Shown here in pieces: positions 60,847-64,000 of a DNA stretch of 64,000 bases. The position numbers and the translations under genes were made by a program. This stretch comes from Stieleria varia (GTDB taxonomy: Bacteria; Planctomycetota; Planctomycetia; Pirellulales; Pirellulaceae). Under the pieces are notes generated by a model. The model was given only the letters and a program-made list of their open reading frames with translations, ran no database searches and was not told the DNA's origin. The stretch is taken from positions 5,580,001-5,644,000 of the forward strand of contig NZ_CP151726.1 in NCBI RefSeq assembly GCF_038443385.1, in the 5' to 3' direction. Every line of letters starts with the position of its first letter. The stretch's first letter is position 1.

Positions 60847-61242
60847 TCAACAATCCTTTTCAAAAATGTGAAACGTTTGATCGGCGATCAGGTTCCCGTC
60901 CAACTCCAGCGTCATTCGCCAGTCACCCAGTTTATCCGCGATCGGTTCCCAAATCGTATCGCCCAAATAGAAATCCCAGTCGTTCGTCTTGACGTACACG
61001 CTGCCGTCAAAGGGTGGGCGGCGGCGGCCAGTGTCGTCCAGGATCCCAGGGTGATCGATACAGTAAAACAGCTCCGCGTTCTTCGCGTTCTTGATGTTGA
61101 CGATCAAACCAAACTCGACATCGATCACCGCTTTGACACGCGTGGTCAACTCCTCGAACTGCGGCAACGCTTTCGAGCCGGGGTCCCAGTTTCGATAGAT
61201 TCCATACGAACGAACTCGCGTCTCTGGTTTTCTCTTTGCCAT
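60847..61242 (-). CDS. DUF3859-like small protein
   Basis: A 131-aa protein without a signal peptide or membrane segment. The pattern SYGIYRNWDPGSKALP, EFGLIVNIKNAK, YCIDHPGILDDTGRRRPPF and YVKTNDWDFYLGDTIWEP matches what I recall of DUF3859, a family with no known activity; the assignment is from memory of the family consensus. ATG 61242 is the natural start. It is followed on the same strand after 151 bases by the metalloprotease gene. No catalytic residues can be proposed. Confidence 0.7.
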   Translation of the reverse strand: MAKRKPETRVRSYGIYRNWDPGSKALPQFEELTTRVKAVIDVEFGLIVNIKNAKNAELFYCIDHPGILDDTGRRRPPFDGSVYVKTNDWDFYLGDTIWEPIADKLGDWRMTLELDGNLIADQTFHIFEKDC

Positions 61243-61387
61243 ATCGCTTGATTAGGACTCTGAATCTCTTGTCTGTCGACCTCGAACACCGACTTGGGAC
61301 GTCAAATGTTACCGTATACTGTCGGTCAAGCGAGCCCAATCGCCTCGGCATCCATCGACGATCGATCCTTCCCGGTTTGGACAAGAC

Positions 61388-63136
61388 ATGAAATACCCAG
61401 CGCCTATCCTGGTTTTGACAACGTGTTTGCTACTTTGGTGCGAAGCAAAGAATGCGAGTGCCGCGGATTCCGACGAGTCACGCCCCAACGTTCTGTTCAT
61501 TGCATTGGATGACTTGAACGACTGGATCGGATGTTTGGGCGGTCATCCTCAAACCGTGACGCCGAACTTGGACCGCTTGGCCGCGATGGGGACGCTGTTC
61601 CGAAATGCTCACTGCGCCGCGCCGGCATGCAACCCCAGTCGCTCCGCGATCTTCACCGGGCGCGCACCCAATCGATCTGGCTTGTACGACAATCGACAAC
61701 AGATGCGTGAGCTGATGCCAGACGCGGTTCTGCTGCCACAGTATTTTCGACAGAACGGCTATCTCGCATCCGGTTCGGGCAAGATGTTGCATTATTTCAT
61801 CGACGCTCGTTCTTGGGACCACTACTTCCCCGAGGCCAAGTCAGAGAACCCGTTGCCGCGAACGTTCTATCCCGAACAGCGTCCCGTCAGTTTGCCACGG
61901 GGAGGACCTTGGCAATACGTCGAGACCGATTGGGCGCCGCTAGACATCACCGATGCAGCATTCGGAGGCGACTGGGCGGTCACGCAGTGGGTGGGCGAAG
62001 AGCTGGCGAGCGATCACGACAAGCCGTTCTTTCTCGCATGCGGTATCTATCGACCCCATGAGCCTTGGTTTGTCCCCAAGAAATATTTTGAGCCATTCCC
62101 TCTTGATTCCATTGAATTGCCACCGGGATACAAAGCCGATGACTTGGACGATGTGCCGGATGCAGGGAGAAACGCGGCGCGTAATCGGTACTTTGAACAC
62201 ATTCAAAAACACGGCCAGTGGAAACAAGGCGTTCAAGCGTACCTCGCATCGATTCACTTTGCCGACGCGATGCTGGGTCATGTCCTGGACTCTCTGGAGT
62301 CAGGTCCGAATCGAGACGACACGATCGTGGTGCTTTGGTCCGATCACGGCTGGCAGCTTGGCGAGAAAGAGCACTGGCAAAAGTACACGCCTTGGCGCGC
62401 GGTGACGCGAGTGCCTCTGATGATCCGTGTTCCACCGTCCGTGTCACCTGTCTTGGCAAAAGGCACACCAGCAGGCAGCGTTTGTGATGAGCCGGTCAAT
62501 CTGCTGAGTCTGTATCCGACACTCTTGGAACTCTGCGGATTACCCGCGAAATCCTCCAATGACGCAGTCAGCTTGCTGCCGTTGTTGAGCGATTCCGAAG
62601 CCGAGTCTTGGCCGCATCATTCTGTGACCTACTTGTCGAAACCCGGCAGCTACAGCGTCAGCGGCCGGACGCATCGATACATCCATTATGCCGAAGGTGG
62701 CGAAGAGCTTTATGACATTCAAGCGGATCCCTATGAATGGACGAACTTGGCAAACAAGCCTGAGCACGCTGCGGTGTTGGAGCGTTTTCGCAGCGTTTCG
62801 CCGACGCAGTTTACCGAGCGTGTCGAGCCGTCGGTTGATTCTCTGACAAAGCTGTCATGGCACGAGATGCAGGACGGCCAAGCCCCTGCATCACGACCAG
62901 ACGGCAACCCCTTTCCGGTTTACTTCATCAACCAGCGGGACACCGCAGTCGAGTTATGCTGGATCGATCGTCAAGGCAACCCGAAGTCCTACGGAGAGAT
63001 CGCGGCGGGCAAACAGGTCAAGCAACAGGTACGTCCCGGCGCGGTCTGGATGATCCGCGATCCCGAAGCGAAATCGAACCTCGGCTTTTTCATCGTCGAC
63101 GACCGAACCGCTCAAGCAATCATCCCCAAGCCGTAG
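61388..63136 (+). CDS. secreted iduronate-2-sulfatase-like sulfatase with C-terminal VHL-beta-like domain
   Basis: A 582-aa sulfatase. After a signal peptide (about 1-26) the core shows the metal ligands DD41-42 in IALDDLNDWIGCLGGH, the formylglycine motif Cys81-N-P-S-R, LWSDHGWQLGEKEHW with Asp/His ligands, and a DLYD-like ending (ELYDIQADPYEW). This is the pattern of iduronate-2-sulfatase-type enzymes. Residues about 507-582 form a separate small beta domain (VYFINQRDTAVELCWID.., YGEIAAGKQVKQQV, GAVWMIRD) that resembles the beta domain of the von Hippel-Lindau protein. The fusion may bind a partner or polymer. It is preceded by a divergent intergenic gap of 145 bases and appears monocistronic. 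Confidence 0.9.
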   Translation: MKYPAPILVLTTCLLLWCEAKNASAADSDESRPNVLFIALDDLNDWIGCLGGHPQTVTPNLDRLAAMGTLFRNAHCAAPACNPSRSAIFTGRAPNRSGLYDNRQQMRELMPDAVLLPQYFRQNGYLASGSGKMLHYFIDARSWDHYFPEAKSENPLPRTFYPEQRPVSLPRGGPWQYVETDWAPLDITDAAFGGDWAVTQWVGEELASDHDKPFFLACGIYRPHEPWFVPKKYFEPFPLDSIELPPGYKADDLDDVPDAGRNAARNRYFEHIQKHGQWKQGVQAYLASIHFADAMLGHVLDSLESGPNRDDTIVVLWSDHGWQLGEKEHWQKYTPWRAVTRVPLMIRVPPSVSPVLAKGTPAGSVCDEPVNLLSLYPTLLELCGLPAKSSNDAVSLLPLLSDSEAESWPHHSVTYLSKPGSYSVSGRTHRYIHYAEGGEELYDIQADPYEWTNLANKPEHAAVLERFRSVSPTQFTERVEPSVDSLTKLSWHEMQDGQAPASRPDGNPFPVYFINQRDTAVELCWIDRQGNPKSYGEIAAGKQVKQQVRPGAVWMIRDPEAKSNLGFFIVDDRTAQAIIPKP

Positions 63137-63289
63137 GTGAGCGATTTATCGCCGTCGTATTTGCCGCCCAGTTGTCGTTGAGTCAATGGCTTCGGCTCGT
63201 GGAAATCTTTTGGTAGATTGAAGGGGAAAGCTGGCGGGTGCTTCGATACTCCCGGCGTTTGAATCTACTTTGCAAATCGGGCTGTTGTG

Positions 63290-64000
63290 ATGAGTGATAT
63301 CGAGGAAAATGAACCGGTCACGCTGTTGGTGGTCGACCATGACATCGTCCGTTTGGCTCATCATGTCCCGGACTGGGATGCGACGACGCTGGTGGTTTGT
63401 TTGTCAGAGGATCCAGTGGATTGGGCAGAGGTCCAACTCATCTGGCCTCGCTATCAGACGTCCCTGAGCGAACCTTCGGCGGATGCAATCGGGTTTGATG
63501 AGGTGACGCTCAGCGATGCGGTATCCGCCCTCAAGGAATCGGGGCCATGGATCGTTGTCGACCTGCCGCGAAAAAGAGTGTTTGCCGGCGGCGGCTACCC
63601 GGAGATCCCACGCGATAGCTGGTGCGCCGCGGGCGAAGAAACGCAGCGGGGCTATGAGTGTCAGATCTCGCTGCACATGCCGCCGTGGTGGCAGATGAAC
63701 AATGACAGTCTCATCGATGACATTCTGGAACCGCGTGTGCCGATGCCGGTCGTTGCGGACCCCTGTCGCGACGTGTTGTGGGGCGAAGCACTGGAGGAGT
63801 TTTTTGCGACCAAGATCCTGGAATTGGTCCGAAGCGAAGCTTGGCATCTGGAACAGTGCGACACCGATGTGGAGATGCGATACTCGTTCACCGTTGCGGT
63901 TCATCGTGACTGGTTGATGACGCCACGCGATGACCTGGGCGGCCGAATGCCGCGTGATCGAATTCTACCCGGCAGAAACTGGATCGGTTTGCTGATCGAT
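63290..64000 (+). CDS. protein of unknown function, partial (cut by window end)
   Basis: An open frame from ATG 63290 to the right edge (237 codons visible, no stop). It encodes an acidic, soluble-looking protein: start MSDIEENEPVTLLVVDHDIV, later IVVDLPRKRVFAGGGYPEIPRD, LHMPPWWQMNNDSLIDDIL and FFATKILELVRSEAWHLEQ. There is no signal peptide, membrane helix or known catalytic motif that I can recognise. The codon usage and the long open frame support a real gene. It lies 153 bases after the sulfatase on the same strand. Confidence 0.65.
   Translation, partial: MSDIEENEPVTLLVVDHDIVRLAHHVPDWDATTLVVCLSEDPVDWAEVQLIWPRYQTSLSEPSADAIGFDEVTLSDAVSALKESGPWIVVDLPRKRVFAGGGYPEIPRDSWCAAGEETQRGYECQISLHMPPWWQMNNDSLIDDILEPRVPMPVVADPCRDVLWGEALEEFFATKILELVRSEAWHLEQCDTDVEMRYSFTVAVHRDWLMTPRDDLGGRMPRDRILPGRNWIGLLID

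Overview
The window looks like a chromosome segment of a Rhodopirellula-type planctomycete (Pirellulales). The signs are two formylglycine-type sulfatases, two planctomycete-style membrane Ser/Thr kinases (one with a WD40 C-terminus), LEPR-XLL-type N-termini on large exported proteins, tandem BBP7-like outer-membrane barrel proteins, an ECF sigma factor followed by a haem-motif FG-GAP protein, and a dense load of small palindromic repeats. This assignment rests on protein families; no rRNA or other marker gene is present.

Layout. 1-10042 (all minus strand): TolC-like outer-membrane lipoprotein, then a one-module reducing type I PKS, an alpha-oxoamine synthase and a MECR-like enoyl reductase cut by the left edge. 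The last three read as a compact biosynthetic operon. 10331-16055: a PHP-family histidinol-phosphatase-like gene (minus), then sulfatase, D-2-hydroxyacid dehydrogenase and lactate-permease-family transporter (plus). 16215-20033: accessory region with a tRNA-Arg(ACG), a truncated tyrosine recombinase running through that tRNA, a TacAT-type GNAT toxin-antitoxin pair with a perfect palindrome in front, and a REP-associated transposase-like gene flanked by its probable repeats. 20150-34207: a small secreted protein (minus), then three tightly spaced plus-strand genes: a 2009-aa LEPR-XLL giant, a 1783-aa WD40 kinase and an AMP-forming acyl ligase. 34264-36650: nested repeats holding an intact IS1380-family element.

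36829-41517: a XylR/AraC-like sugar regulator divergent from a Gfo/Idh/MocA oxidoreductase, and a sialate O-acetylesterase-like enzyme; together these suggest glycan use. 41617-46923: overlapping radical SAM and flavin-oxidoreductase genes, then a second membrane kinase. 47018-47890: five tandem 181-bp repeats, each with a 27-bp perfect stem. 47904-53701: a B12-binding radical SAM (HpnP/DUF4070-like) on the minus strand, then the ECF sigma / FG-GAP / TPR operon. 53729-60695 (minus): a secreted beta-propeller-like protein, two BBP7-like proteins and a matrixin-type metalloprotease. 60847-64000: a DUF3859-like protein, a sulfatase with a C-terminal VHL-beta-like domain, and an unrecognised gene cut by the right edge.

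The most interesting items are (i) the PKS / oxoamine synthase / stand-alone enoyl reductase set, which could make a sphingoid-like amino ketone; (ii) a CTAG-targeting palindromic MITE present three times, each time at the 3' end of a gene, once replacing a protein's C-terminus; (iii) an IS1380 element inserted at CTAG inside a CTAG-containing repeat; (iv) a nested pair of 'empty' and 'filled' hairpin sites; (v) the sulfatase-VHL fusion. Starts were chosen by signal peptides, conserved first motifs and ribosome-binding sequences; several remain uncertain and this is stated in the entries.
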